From the NCBI GenBank assembly GCA_021773035.1, contig JAJFKU010000001.1:124001-188000 (forward strand): a DNA stretch of 64,000 bases, read 5' to 3'. Shown here in pieces: positions 49,786 through 57,211 of the stretch. Within the stretch, counting starts at the first letter, position 1, and each line of letters opens with the position of its first letter. Below the pieces are notes generated by a model. It ran no database searches. It was not told where the DNA came from and saw nothing but the letters and a program-made list of their open reading frames with translations. The DNA comes from Woeseiaceae bacterium. Lineage in GTDB: Bacteria > Pseudomonadota > Gammaproteobacteria > Steroidobacterales > Woeseiaceae. The translations under genes and the position numbers were made by a program.

Positions 49786-51747
49786 ATGTCATCTCCCGTG
49801 AGCTATCGGCTCGAAGGCAATATCGGCGTAATTGCCGTTAATAACCCACCCGTCAACGCGCTGTCCCAGCCGGTACGCCAGGGCATCCTGGATGCGATTA
49901 CGCGGGCGCAGGGCGACGAGTCTGCCGCAGTGCTGATCATTTGCGAGGGCCGGACCTTTATCGCGGGCGCCGATATCACCGAATTCGGCAAGCCGTTCAA
50001 GAGTCCGTGGCTGCCGGAACTGCTGGCCGCTATCGAAGCTTCGAGCAAGCTGGTGGTTGCGGCGATCCACGGTACCGCGCTTGGCGGAGGCTTCGAGACG
50101 GCGCTCGCGGCACACTATCGTTGCGCCGTGCCCGCGGCAAAGATTGGCCTGCCGGAAGTGAAGCTGGGCCTGTTGCCCGGAGCCGGCGGCACCCAGCGAA
50201 CGCCACGCCTGGCCGGCGTGAGGGCATCTCTGGACCTGATTACCGGCGGCGTTCCGATTTCGGCGCCGCAGGGGGAGAAGCTTGGCCTGATCGACAAGAT
50301 CGTCGAGGGCGATCTCCAGGCCGCTGCGCTGGCCTGGATCAGTGAGTTGCTGGCGAATGAGACAGCTATTCGTCGCAGCAGCGAACAGGCGGTACCCGAA
50401 TTCGATCCCGCCATCTTCGACGAATATCGCTCGCAACTTCTGAAGCGCGCCCGCGGGCAGGTCGCGCCGGGATACATCGTGGACTGCATCGAAGCGGCCG
50501 CGAGCGGCTCATTTGACGAGGGCATGGCAGTAGAGCGTGAAGCGTTCACGGCCTGTATGGAGAGTCCGCAGTCGGCCGGCATGCGGCACATATTTTTCGC
50601 GGAAAGACAGGCGGCGAAAGTCGAGGGCCTGGCGAAGGATACGCCGAAAAGAAGCGTGCAGAGCGTTGGCGTCATTGGCGGCGGAACGATGGGCGGCGGC
50701 ATCGCCATGTGTTTCGCCAATGCCGGGATTACCGTCACAATGATAGAAATCAGCGACGAAGCACTGCAGCGAGGATTGGCGATCGTCGATGGTAATTATG
50801 CCGGTAGCGTCAAGCGCGGCAAACTCAGCGAGGAGAAAGCCCGCAGCTGCCGGGGGCTGATTTCGGGCTCGACTGACTATGCGGCCCTCGCCGATGTGGA
50901 CATGGTTGTCGAAGCAGTATTTGAAGATCCCGGTTTGAAAAAGAAGATTTTCAAGCAGCTTGATGCGATCTGCAAGCCCGGCGCCATTCTCGCTACCAAT
51001 ACCTCGTACCAGGATGTTGACGTTATTGCCGCCGCAACCAATCGTCCGGCAGACGTCATCGGTACGCATTTCTTCAGTCCGGCCCACATAATGAAACTGC
51101 TCGAAGTGGTCCGTGGAGAGAAGACGGCGGATGATGTACTGGCGACAGTGATGTCGCTGGCAAAGACCATCAGGAAAGTGCCGGTAGTTTCCGGCGTTTG
51201 TTATGGCTTTATTGGCAACCGGATGTTGCGGCCCTACGGCAAGACCGCGCAGCTTCTGTTGCTGGAAGGCGCATCGCCGCAGCAGATTGACACGGCAATG
51301 GAGGCCTGGGGCATGGCGATGGGTCCACTGCGGGTGTTCGACCTCGCGGGTCTGGATGTCGGCTACAAGGCGCGCCAGGCATTGTCGGACGAGAAGAAGG
51401 GCGATCCGAAAACCTACCGCGTCGCTGATCTGTTGGTCGAACTGGGGCGCATGGGACAGAAATCAGGGGCTGGATTTTATGCCTATGACGACAATCGCAA
51501 ACCGACACCGGACACAGCCGTCGATAAGCTGATCGAGACCGTTGCCGACGACCTCGGCGTTGCGCGCCGCAAGATAACGGACGAAGAGATCGTCGATCGC
51601 CTGATTTCCGCACTGGTCGATGAGGGGCGTAAGATACTGGATGAGGGCATCGCGCAGCGTTCCAGCGATATCGACGTTGTCTATGTATACGGCTACGGAT
51701 TTCCCGTGTCGCGCGGTGGTCCAATGTTCTACGCGGATCAGAACTAA
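49786..51747 (+). CDS. Enoyl-CoA hydratase/3-hydroxyacyl-CoA dehydrogenase (FadB/FadJ-like)
   Basis: A 653-residue two-domain beta-oxidation enzyme. The N-terminal crotonase domain (about 1-200) has FIAGADITEFG, AIHGTALGGGFETALAAHYR and LPEVKLGLLPGAGGTQR. The NAD-binding 3-hydroxyacyl-CoA dehydrogenase domain (about 285-470) has VGVIGGGTMGGGIAMCFANA, GTHFFSPAHIMKLLEVVRG and GFIGNRML. A C-terminal dehydrogenase domain (475-650) follows. It hydrates enoyl-CoA and oxidises the hydroxyacyl-CoA. It is shorter than E. coli FadB (~730) and lacks a thiolase partner here. It is transcribed divergently from the AraC-type gene. Confidence 0.94.
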   Translation: MSSPVSYRLEGNIGVIAVNNPPVNALSQPVRQGILDAITRAQGDESAAVLIICEGRTFIAGADITEFGKPFKSPWLPELLAAIEASSKLVVAAIHGTALGGGFETALAAHYRCAVPAAKIGLPEVKLGLLPGAGGTQRTPRLAGVRASLDLITGGVPISAPQGEKLGLIDKIVEGDLQAAALAWISELLANETAIRRSSEQAVPEFDPAIFDEYRSQLLKRARGQVAPGYIVDCIEAAASGSFDEGMAVEREAFTACMESPQSAGMRHIFFAERQAAKVEGLAKDTPKRSVQSVGVIGGGTMGGGIAMCFANAGITVTMIEISDEALQRGLAIVDGNYAGSVKRGKLSEEKARSCRGLISGSTDYAALADVDMVVEAVFEDPGLKKKIFKQLDAICKPGAILATNTSYQDVDVIAAATNRPADVIGTHFFSPAHIMKLLEVVRGEKTADDVLATVMSLAKTIRKVPVVSGVCYGFIGNRMLRPYGKTAQLLLLEGASPQQIDTAMEAWGMAMGPLRVFDLAGLDVGYKARQALSDEKKGDPKTYRVADLLVELGRMGQKSGAGFYAYDDNRKPTPDTAVDKLIETVADDLGVARRKITDEEIVDRLISALVDEGRKILDEGIAQRSSDIDVVYVYGYGFPVSRGGPMFYADQN

Positions 51748-51759
51748 AGGAGCAAGGCG

Positions 51760-52209
51760 ATGGAAACCGCATGGATACAGGTATTCATACTGACCCTGGC
51801 CGAGTGCGTGGCACCGGCCGGTAAAACAGTGTGCCAGGAGCAGCAGTTCGAGCTGCAGTTTCTGACACGGGCAGACTGCGAGTATGCCCTGGAGCAGCTT
51901 ATCGCGACGAAGGACGAAACCGATTACGTGATCGTCAATCGGCAAAAGTCAGGTTGCGCGCCGTCGGCCGTTGAAAGCAATGTTTTTGCAAGTCTCGAGG
52001 CGATTAACGAGGCGCACAGGGACAGCGCCGGCTGGCGTGCTCCGGACGCAGGCGACAAGCGGCGCGCGCTGGTGAGTAAAGACCATCACCAGCGGCTCGT
52101 AGAGCTAAAGACCTGCGAAGAGACTGACGGCGCGGCGCCGTGCAAGGTCGGCGACATCATTGTCGAGGAAGCGACCGGTGATCGCGTCGACGTCTGGAAA
52201 CGCGACTAG
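51760..52209 (+). CDS. Conserved-looking small Cys-rich protein, unknown
   Basis: A 149-residue protein, ATG METAWIQVFILTLAEC, preceded by AAAGGAGCAAGG. The first 16 residues are hydrophobic enough for a weak signal or anchor. Six Cys (AECVAP, TVCQEQQ, ADCEYA, SGCAPS, KTCEET, APCKVG) suggest periplasmic disulphides. It starts 12 bp after the FadB-like gene, so it is co-transcribed. I do not recognise the family and offer no function. Confidence 0.7.
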   Translation: METAWIQVFILTLAECVAPAGKTVCQEQQFELQFLTRADCEYALEQLIATKDETDYVIVNRQKSGCAPSAVESNVFASLEAINEAHRDSAGWRAPDAGDKRRALVSKDHHQRLVELKTCEETDGAAPCKVGDIIVEEATGDRVDVWKRD

Positions 52210-52339
52210 GCGCCAGTTGTGATCGTCGGTACTTGATCGGACAGTCACGGTCGGACAATAGCTAGATCGAATGACCGTTTTGACCTGCGGATTCAGGCGG
52301 TTGCCGTAATGTCATAATTGCCGGTGGAGTTCTTGATCC

Positions 52340-52413
52340 GGTGTTGATCCGGGATAGCCGATGCCGTCTTCACGACCCACAGGCGACGGCATCGGCTATC
52401 CCGGATCAACACC
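52340..52413. repeat. Long perfect hairpin 1 (29-bp stem, 16-nt loop)
   Basis: Arms 52340-52368 and 52385-52413 are exactly complementary, with no mismatch over 29 bp. The loop TTCACGACCCACAGGC (52369-52384) is the reverse complement of the loop of hairpin 2. There is no T run, so this is not a standard terminator. It lies in the 490-bp space (52210-52699) between convergent genes. Confidence 0.95.
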
Positions 52414-52459
52414 TGTTCAGCACTGCGATCGGTAACGAAATTACGTGCCCGACTGTCGA

Positions 52460-52527
52460 GATGCGGTGGATACGCCAATGACCTCGCCTGTGGGTCGTGA
52501 AGAGGTCATTGGCGTATCCACCGCATC
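52460..52527. repeat. Long perfect hairpin 2 (26-bp stem, 16-nt loop complementary to hairpin 1 loop)
   Basis: Arms 52460-52485 and 52502-52527 are perfectly complementary. The loop GCCTGTGGGTCGTGAA (52486-52501) is the exact reverse complement of the hairpin 1 loop. Stem sequences of the two hairpins are unrelated. A 46-bp spacer (52414-52459) separates them. Confidence 0.95.
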
Positions 52528-52529
52528 CC

Positions 52530-52668
52530 TGCGCCGAACATCAATTCGTTTAACGAGCTTTGCTGCGCTGTACAGTGAAACACCGGAGCAAGAATCCAAT
52601 GCCTGTGTTACATCGATCCCTTGAGTTCTCAAGCTAGCCTGCCGTTCGAATTCGATCAGCTCCGACAC
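52530..52668 (-). pseudogene. Possible remnant of a small gene interrupted by hairpin 2
   Basis: On the minus strand an ATG at 52668 opens a frame with plausible protein composition (MSELIEFERQASLRTQGIDV, then SGVSLYSAAKLVKRIDVRRR) for about 45 residues. It then runs into hairpin 2 and stops at 52441 in palindrome-derived sequence. A second open stretch (52293-52478, another frame) covers hairpin 1. The two may be pieces of one gene broken by formation of the palindromes, or chance frames; I recognise no family. Apart from this and the hairpins, 52210-52699 shows nothing. Confidence 0.3.
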
Positions 52669-52699
52669 TGTCTGTACGGCCGGGTCTGAGTTATTACGG

Positions 52700-53239
52700 T
52701 TAGTCGATTCGGTAGCGATCCTTATACTCGGCTTCGAGTGCCGTGTGAGTTCTCCAGAACGGTTGTGGGGTCCGGCCGATAAGCACGTCGTGCAGAATGT
52801 CGAGGTGTGTGTGCCAACCGCCGCTGACGCCGAGCAATTCGTCTTCGTCGCTGAGGCGCCGGTGGGTCAGGATTAGCAGCACCTTGTCGTCCTGCTCGCT
52901 GAGCTGGTACTCGACGACGGAATACTCGTCGTCCGATTGCCAGGTATGCGACAGCTGATAGGGTGCTTCGCACTTTAAGACCCGCCCGGTGTAAGACATT
53001 TTCTCCGGCAGGCCGCAGTATTTCTGCGGTGGCGGGTCGTCCGGCAGCGGCGACAAGGTGCCGTTTTGAAACTCCAGTTCCACCAGGCCGTCGACGGAGA
53101 GCTCGGTTCTGCCGCCGGCCAGCCATTGCGCACGTTTATCTCCCTCGGTCAGGTATTGCCAGACACGCTCGATCGGCCCCGGTAGCAGGCGTTCGAAGCG
53201 AACCGTGCTTTCATCGAGTCGTTCACCGTATTTTTTCAT
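52700..53239 (-). CDS. SRPBCC / AHSA1-like domain protein
   Basis: A 179-residue protein of the START-like SRPBCC fold, AHSA1 (Hsp90 ATPase activator-like) group. It begins VRFERLLPGPIERVWQYLTE followed by AQWLAGG, and shows ELEFQNG, a central YQLSHTWQSDDEYSVVEYQL and C-terminal GGWHTHLDILHDVL. Its start overlaps the ArsR stop by one base, the typical ArsR-SRPBCC operon in which the small regulator controls the hydrophobic-ligand-binding partner. Ligand unknown. Confidence 0.9.
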   Translation of the reverse strand: MKKYGERLDESTVRFERLLPGPIERVWQYLTEGDKRAQWLAGGRTELSVDGLVELEFQNGTLSPLPDDPPPQKYCGLPEKMSYTGRVLKCEAPYQLSHTWQSDDEYSVVEYQLSEQDDKVLLILTHRRLSDEDELLGVSGGWHTHLDILHDVLIGRTPQPFWRTHTALEAEYKDRYRID

Positions 53240-53556
53240 TATTTTTCCTCATCGTTGTGTGGTTTCGCCAGGGCTTTTTCGAGTTCGTCGAGCGCACCGG
53301 ACCAGAAGCGGCGAACCGCCGCGATCCACTGCTCCAAATCGTCGAGCGCACCCTCATTCAGCCGGTAAACCCGGCGCTGCGCGTCGGGCCGCGAGGCGAC
53401 GATGTCGGCGTCACGCAGTACTTTCAGATGCTGGGAAACAGCCGGGCGGCTCATCTCGAAACGGTCCGCCAGTTCGCCGAAGCTCTGCTCGCGGGACGCC
53501 AGCAGTTCAACGATATGGCGGCGTGTCGGGTCTGCCAGTGCAGCGAATATATCCAT
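53239..53556 (-). CDS. ArsR-family transcriptional regulator
   Basis: A 105-residue winged-helix regulator: MDIFAALADPTRRHIVELLA, then the HTH FEMSRPAVSQHLKVLRDADI and the wing ASRPDAQRRVYRLN, ending in an amphipathic dimerisation helix (LDDLEQWIAAVRRFW). No metal-binding Cys are present, so it is not a metal sensor of the ArsR/SmtB type. It is translationally coupled to the SRPBCC gene downstream and probably represses that pair. Confidence 0.93.
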   Translation of the reverse strand: MDIFAALADPTRRHIVELLASREQSFGELADRFEMSRPAVSQHLKVLRDADIVASRPDAQRRVYRLNEGALDDLEQWIAAVRRFWSGALDELEKALAKPHNDEEK

Positions 53557-53635
53557 GGGTTTAATATAAGCAATTTCTTAAATAAGTCAATACTTAATTA
53601 ATAAGCTAAACAAAGCTGCTCGCGAGCGGAGTGGT

Positions 53636-54574
53636 TTATCGTCGGGTAGAGATTGCCTCGCGAATGGCAACCAGAGAACGGTCGTCGCGCAACACGACGC
53701 TGCCGTCAGCGTTCACGGTGATCCCCAGGTCGGCCAAAACGGGTGCCATATCGGGGAAACCTTCGACGTCGGCATACTGTCGGTACAGTGGCATGAACAC
53801 CGGGCTATCCAGGAAACTATCCAGCTTTTCGAACAGTCGGTAGCCTCTCCAGAGGCGTCTGGACGGCAGGCAGCAGCTTTGCAGTTCACCCAGGACAGTA
53901 TCCAGCGACTCGGCGCCGTCCGAGCGCCGGCGCAGCTCGATGTCTGCCAGCAACGCGATCGCCGCTCCGCTCCAGTAAACCTTCATTCTGGCGTGTCGGG
54001 TGCCACTCGCTGCCGCATCGTTGGGCGATAACTCCGGGCGGGACTCACGTCCGCGCTCGAAGCCCTCGCTGAGGCGTTGCCAGGCGAATTCGGGCGTGTA
54101 GTGTCCGGCGCGGGACATCAGAACATTCTGATAGTAGGTAGCGAAGCCCTCGGATATCCAGCGGTAGCGATGATTCAGTAAGGGCAGCATCAGATGGCTG
54201 AACTCATGCGTCGCTGTCCAGTCTTTATAGAACTCCTCAATTGGCCGTTCCGCATTGACGAACAGTTCCACGGTTTCCCGACCTTGCCGCGTAACCTGCC
54301 CATAAATCACCGGGGAGTCGCTGCTCCACGGTCTGCTGTTGGTCGGCACAACGATGATTCGCGGCGCAGGATTCGGAAAGCGGCCGTAGGTCAGGTTGAC
54401 ATTATTCGCGGTTGACCGAATCCACTCCACGATCTCAGCGGCCTTGCGCTCATCGACGGGCTGTCTTATCTCGATGTGTAGAGTCGCGCCCGCCACTTGT
54501 TCGCTGGCATGAATCGTGGCACCTGACGCCGAGGTGAAAAGCGATACTGCCAGCAACGGTCCGACGATCATCAT
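53636..54574 (-). CDS. Exported gluzincin-like metallopeptidase-type protein
   Basis: A 312-residue protein with a signal peptide (MMIVGPLLAVSLFTSASG). A central THEFSHLMLPLL gives HEXXH (about residue 121) and WISEGFATYYQNVLM gives the downstream Glu of the gluzincin pattern (HEXXH-x18-E). This is similar to M1/M61-type catalytic domains, but the protein is much smaller than those families. The rest is helical. Substrate is unknown; periplasmic peptide or protein processing is likely. It is minus strand, 46 bp downstream of sat. Confidence 0.8.
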   Translation of the reverse strand: MMIVGPLLAVSLFTSASGATIHASEQVAGATLHIEIRQPVDERKAAEIVEWIRSTANNVNLTYGRFPNPAPRIIVVPTNSRPWSSDSPVIYGQVTRQGRETVELFVNAERPIEEFYKDWTATHEFSHLMLPLLNHRYRWISEGFATYYQNVLMSRAGHYTPEFAWQRLSEGFERGRESRPELSPNDAAASGTRHARMKVYWSGAAIALLADIELRRRSDGAESLDTVLGELQSCCLPSRRLWRGYRLFEKLDSFLDSPVFMPLYRQYADVEGFPDMAPVLADLGITVNADGSVVLRDDRSLVAIREAISTRR

Positions 54575-54620
54575 TCGATTATGGACCAGATTGCTGCCGG
54601 CAAGTTTCGCTGCAGTGCGC

Positions 54621-55808
54621 TTAGCCTGCCTCGGCCCGGTAGTGGTCCATCAGAATCTGCGCGACTTCCGGCCGGGAAAACTCCGCAGGCGGCGCAATCC
54701 CGTCACCCAGCATTTCGCGGACCTTGGTGCCCGACAGAAACACATAGTCGTCGGGCGAATGGTCAGGTGCTTCACGCATCATGACGACCTTATTGAGTTT
54801 CTTGGACCAGGCGGTGTGATCGGCAGCGAATATTTCGATGTCCATCGAGCCTGCTGGAATCCGTTCGAAAATTTCCTGCGCATCGAACGGTCCGTAGAAA
54901 TCGCCAACCCCGGCATGATCGCGGCCAACGATGAGGTGTGTCGCGCCCATGTTCTGACGGAATACGGCATGCAGTACTGCTTCCCGGGGGCCCGCATACA
55001 ACATGTCGAAACCGTAACCTGAAACAAGCACGCTGTTCTCTGGGAAATAGACATCGACCATCTTGCGGATGCAGGCGTCTCGTACGCTGGCGGGAATATC
55101 GCCGGCTTTGAGTTTACCGAGCAGCATGTGAATGGCGACACCGTCGGCGTTCAGGCGCTCCATCGCCATACGGCACAGCTCTTCGTGAGCGAGGTGCATT
55201 GGATTGCGAGTCTGGAAAGCGACGACCGTTTCCCAGCCACGTGCGGCGATATCCTCGCGAATTTCGACAGCCGTCTTGAACGTGCCGGCGAAGTCTGTTT
55301 CGAAGTAGCTCAGGTTCAGAACCTGAATCGGTCCCGAGACGCACTGATTTCCCTCGGCCTGGAAAACTGCCACGCCGGGATGTGAAGAATCCAGCGTGCC
55401 GTAGACCTGTTCCGTTATGGCATCTTTTTGTGCAGGTGAAATGGTCTCAACTGCTTCAACGTCCATAACCGCAACGACCGGCTTGCCGTCGATATTCGGG
55501 TCGCGCAGTGCGATTCGGTCCACGCCTTCGACAAGGCTGGTGTCAGACGTCAGGTTCAGTACCGGCACCGGCCAGAACAGGCCGTCAACCGTGTGCATTT
55601 TCTCCGCGACGCTGAGCGCATCGGCAAGGTTCATGAACCCGGATAACGGTGTGAAATAACCGCCACCCAACATGACGGCATTGGCGCTCGCCGCTGAACT
55701 CAGTAACAGCGAGGGCAGGTTCTCTGCCTCGGCACTCAGGCGCGCGTGTTCCTGCGCGTCTGTCACCAGTAGTGGGCTCAGGGCATCGGCCCCGTGTGGC
55801 TTGATCAA
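54621..55808 (-). CDS. sat: Sulfate adenylyltransferase (ATP sulfurylase), homo-oligomeric type
   Basis: A 395-residue enzyme that makes adenosine 5'-phosphosulfate (APS) from ATP and sulfate. It has VVAFQTRNPMHLAHEELC (Q-x-R-N-P-x-H nucleotide motif), GRDHAGVGDFYGPFDAQ and the C-terminal FLSGTKVREMLGDG. This is the single-subunit Sat, not CysDN. It lies 9 bp downstream of cysC on the same strand, so APS is passed to the kinase encoded beside it. The PAPS could serve assimilation or sulfation of an extracellular polysaccharide. Confidence 0.95.
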   Translation of the reverse strand: MIKPHGADALSPLLVTDAQEHARLSAEAENLPSLLLSSAASANAVMLGGGYFTPLSGFMNLADALSVAEKMHTVDGLFWPVPVLNLTSDTSLVEGVDRIALRDPNIDGKPVVAVMDVEAVETISPAQKDAITEQVYGTLDSSHPGVAVFQAEGNQCVSGPIQVLNLSYFETDFAGTFKTAVEIREDIAARGWETVVAFQTRNPMHLAHEELCRMAMERLNADGVAIHMLLGKLKAGDIPASVRDACIRKMVDVYFPENSVLVSGYGFDMLYAGPREAVLHAVFRQNMGATHLIVGRDHAGVGDFYGPFDAQEIFERIPAGSMDIEIFAADHTAWSKKLNKVVMMREAPDHSPDDYVFLSGTKVREMLGDGIAPPAEFSRPEVAQILMDHYRAEAG

Positions 55809-55817
55809 GACGGTCTC

Positions 55818-56480
55818 CTACAGCGATGCTGTATTGGTGGTGTTATCAGCGGACGGGATTTGTTGCTGCATGATGAAGCCATTTTGTCGTAGATGATCGA
55901 GAATGATCTCTACTTCCTGTTCGACGGTCATTTCGTCGGTCTTCAGGTGAATTTCCGGGTCAACCGGTGTCTCATAGGGATCGTCAATTCCGGTGAAGTT
56001 CTTGATCTCACCGGCCCGAGCTCTTTTATACAGGCCTTTCGGGTCGCGTTTCTCGGCCTCAGCGAGCGAGCAGTCAACGAAGACTTCGATGAATTCCAGC
56101 CCTGCCGCTTCATGCAGGCTGCGAACCTCGTCGCGGTCCGCTTTGTAGGGGCTGATGAAGCTCGATAAAGAAATCACGCCGGCGTCACCGAAGAGTTTCG
56201 CAACCTCGCCAATACGGCGGATATTTTCGGTGCGGTCTTCTTCAGAGAAGCCCAGATTCTTGTTGATGCCCAGGCGAACATTATCGCCATCGAGGCGGTA
56301 GGACAGTTTGCCGATATTAAACAGCGCGCGTTCCAGGGCTACCGCGATCGTACTCTTGCCGCTTCCTGATAGTCCGGTAAACCAGACCGTCGCGCCACGT
56401 TGACGAAGAATACTGAAGCGATCCTCGCGGGATACTTCGCCGTCCTGCCAGGTGACATTGGTTGCCTTTTGCTTAGCCAC
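55818..56480 (-). CDS. cysC: Adenylylsulfate kinase
   Basis: A 220-residue APS kinase. The GTG start (MAKQKATNVTWQDG) follows AGGAA; the frame is open further upstream to 56609 but that part overlaps the TetR gene. P-loop GLSGSGKSTIAVALE, YRLDGDNVRLGINKNLGFS, EDRTENIRRIGEVAKLF and the downstream FVDCSLAEAEKRDPKGLYKRA are the classical CysC motifs. It phosphorylates APS to PAPS. It starts 2 bp after the stop of the TetR-type regulator. Confidence 0.95.
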   Translation of the reverse strand: MAKQKATNVTWQDGEVSREDRFSILRQRGATVWFTGLSGSGKSTIAVALERALFNIGKLSYRLDGDNVRLGINKNLGFSEEDRTENIRRIGEVAKLFGDAGVISLSSFISPYKADRDEVRSLHEAAGLEFIEVFVDCSLAEAEKRDPKGLYKRARAGEIKNFTGIDDPYETPVDPEIHLKTDEMTVEQEVEIILDHLRQNGFIMQQQIPSADNTTNTASL

Positions 56481-56482
56481 GT

Positions 56483-57100
56483 TCAATTCCTGTTTGTTGT
56501 ATTCGTTTGCTGGATGAAACCGTTGATGAGAAGGTCTGTGCACTTGTGAATAACCCTGAACAGATCGAGTTCCGGGTCGCGCACGATCAAGTCGCCCCAG
56601 GCGTTGCACATTCCGATGACAGCCTGCGCTGCAAAATGGCAGTCCATCGATTCCCGAACAGCACCGCTTTTTTTGCCGTCCTCGAATATTTCTTCCAACT
56701 GTTGGCGGTAATGGCTGCCGAGTTCTTTGAGGCGACTGCGTTTCGCTTCCGGAAGGTATAGCCGCTCATCGTTGTAAACTTTGAGTGCTTCGTTTCGTTC
56801 GCGATAGCTGCTCAGGTGCGAGGTCACAGTGGCGGCCAGTTTCGCTTCAAAGCTCTGCTCACTGCCCGAGATATCCTCCATGTGCTGAACGTAGTCCTGG
56901 ATACCGAACAGGCAAACTTCGCTCAAGGCCTCTTGTTTCGATTTGAAGTAATAGTAGAGACTGCCTTGCTTGATGCCCATGCGCTCGGCGATGTCCTTGG
57001 TGCAGGCGCCATGAAAGCCCTTTTCGGCGAACACGGCGGCAGCGGCACGTATCGCCGCCTGCCGTTGCCTTGTGTATTTTTCTGCGCCCGCCTTATGCAT
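56483..57100 (-). CDS. TetR/AcrR-family transcriptional regulator
   Basis: A 205-residue regulator, ATG MHKAGAEKYTRQRQAAIRAA. The N-terminal HTH reads FAEKGFHGACTKDIAERMGI followed by KQGSLYYYFKSKQEAL. The C-terminal ligand domain (about 60-190) is helical. It is encoded directly upstream of cysC-sat with a 2-bp gap, so it may regulate sulfate activation, or be read through from its own promoter. A palindrome just upstream of its ATG is a candidate operator. Ligand unknown. Confidence 0.9.
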   Translation of the reverse strand: MHKAGAEKYTRQRQAAIRAAAAVFAEKGFHGACTKDIAERMGIKQGSLYYYFKSKQEALSEVCLFGIQDYVQHMEDISGSEQSFEAKLAATVTSHLSSYRERNEALKVYNDERLYLPEAKRSRLKELGSHYRQQLEEIFEDGKKSGAVRESMDCHFAAQAVIGMCNAWGDLIVRDPELDLFRVIHKCTDLLINGFIQQTNTTNRN

Positions 57101-57110
57101 GCGAATAAAT

Positions 57111-57128
57111 TCTATAGAGCTATAGAAA
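57111..57128. promoter_or_regulatory. Candidate TetR operator
   Basis: TTCTATAGAGCTATAGAA: 8-bp arms TTCTATAG and CTATAGAA are complementary with a 2-bp spacer. It lies 11 bp upstream of the TetR start codon, where an autorepressor site would be expected. Confidence 0.65.
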
Positions 57129-57211
57129 TATTGGCAATACTAGTTAAATATTAATAAATAACAATATCTTATATGTATGCATAATCTATACATCAGTCGA
57201 AAGCTGAGGTT

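Noticed and set aside
52340..52527. Ordinary bidirectional terminators between convergent genes
   Set aside because: Stems are far longer than needed, no T runs follow on either strand, and complementary loops are not explained by termination.
52340..52527. Integron attC site or IS200/IS605 ends
   Set aside because: No attC core sites, no extrahelical bases in the stems and no transposase or integrase gene nearby.
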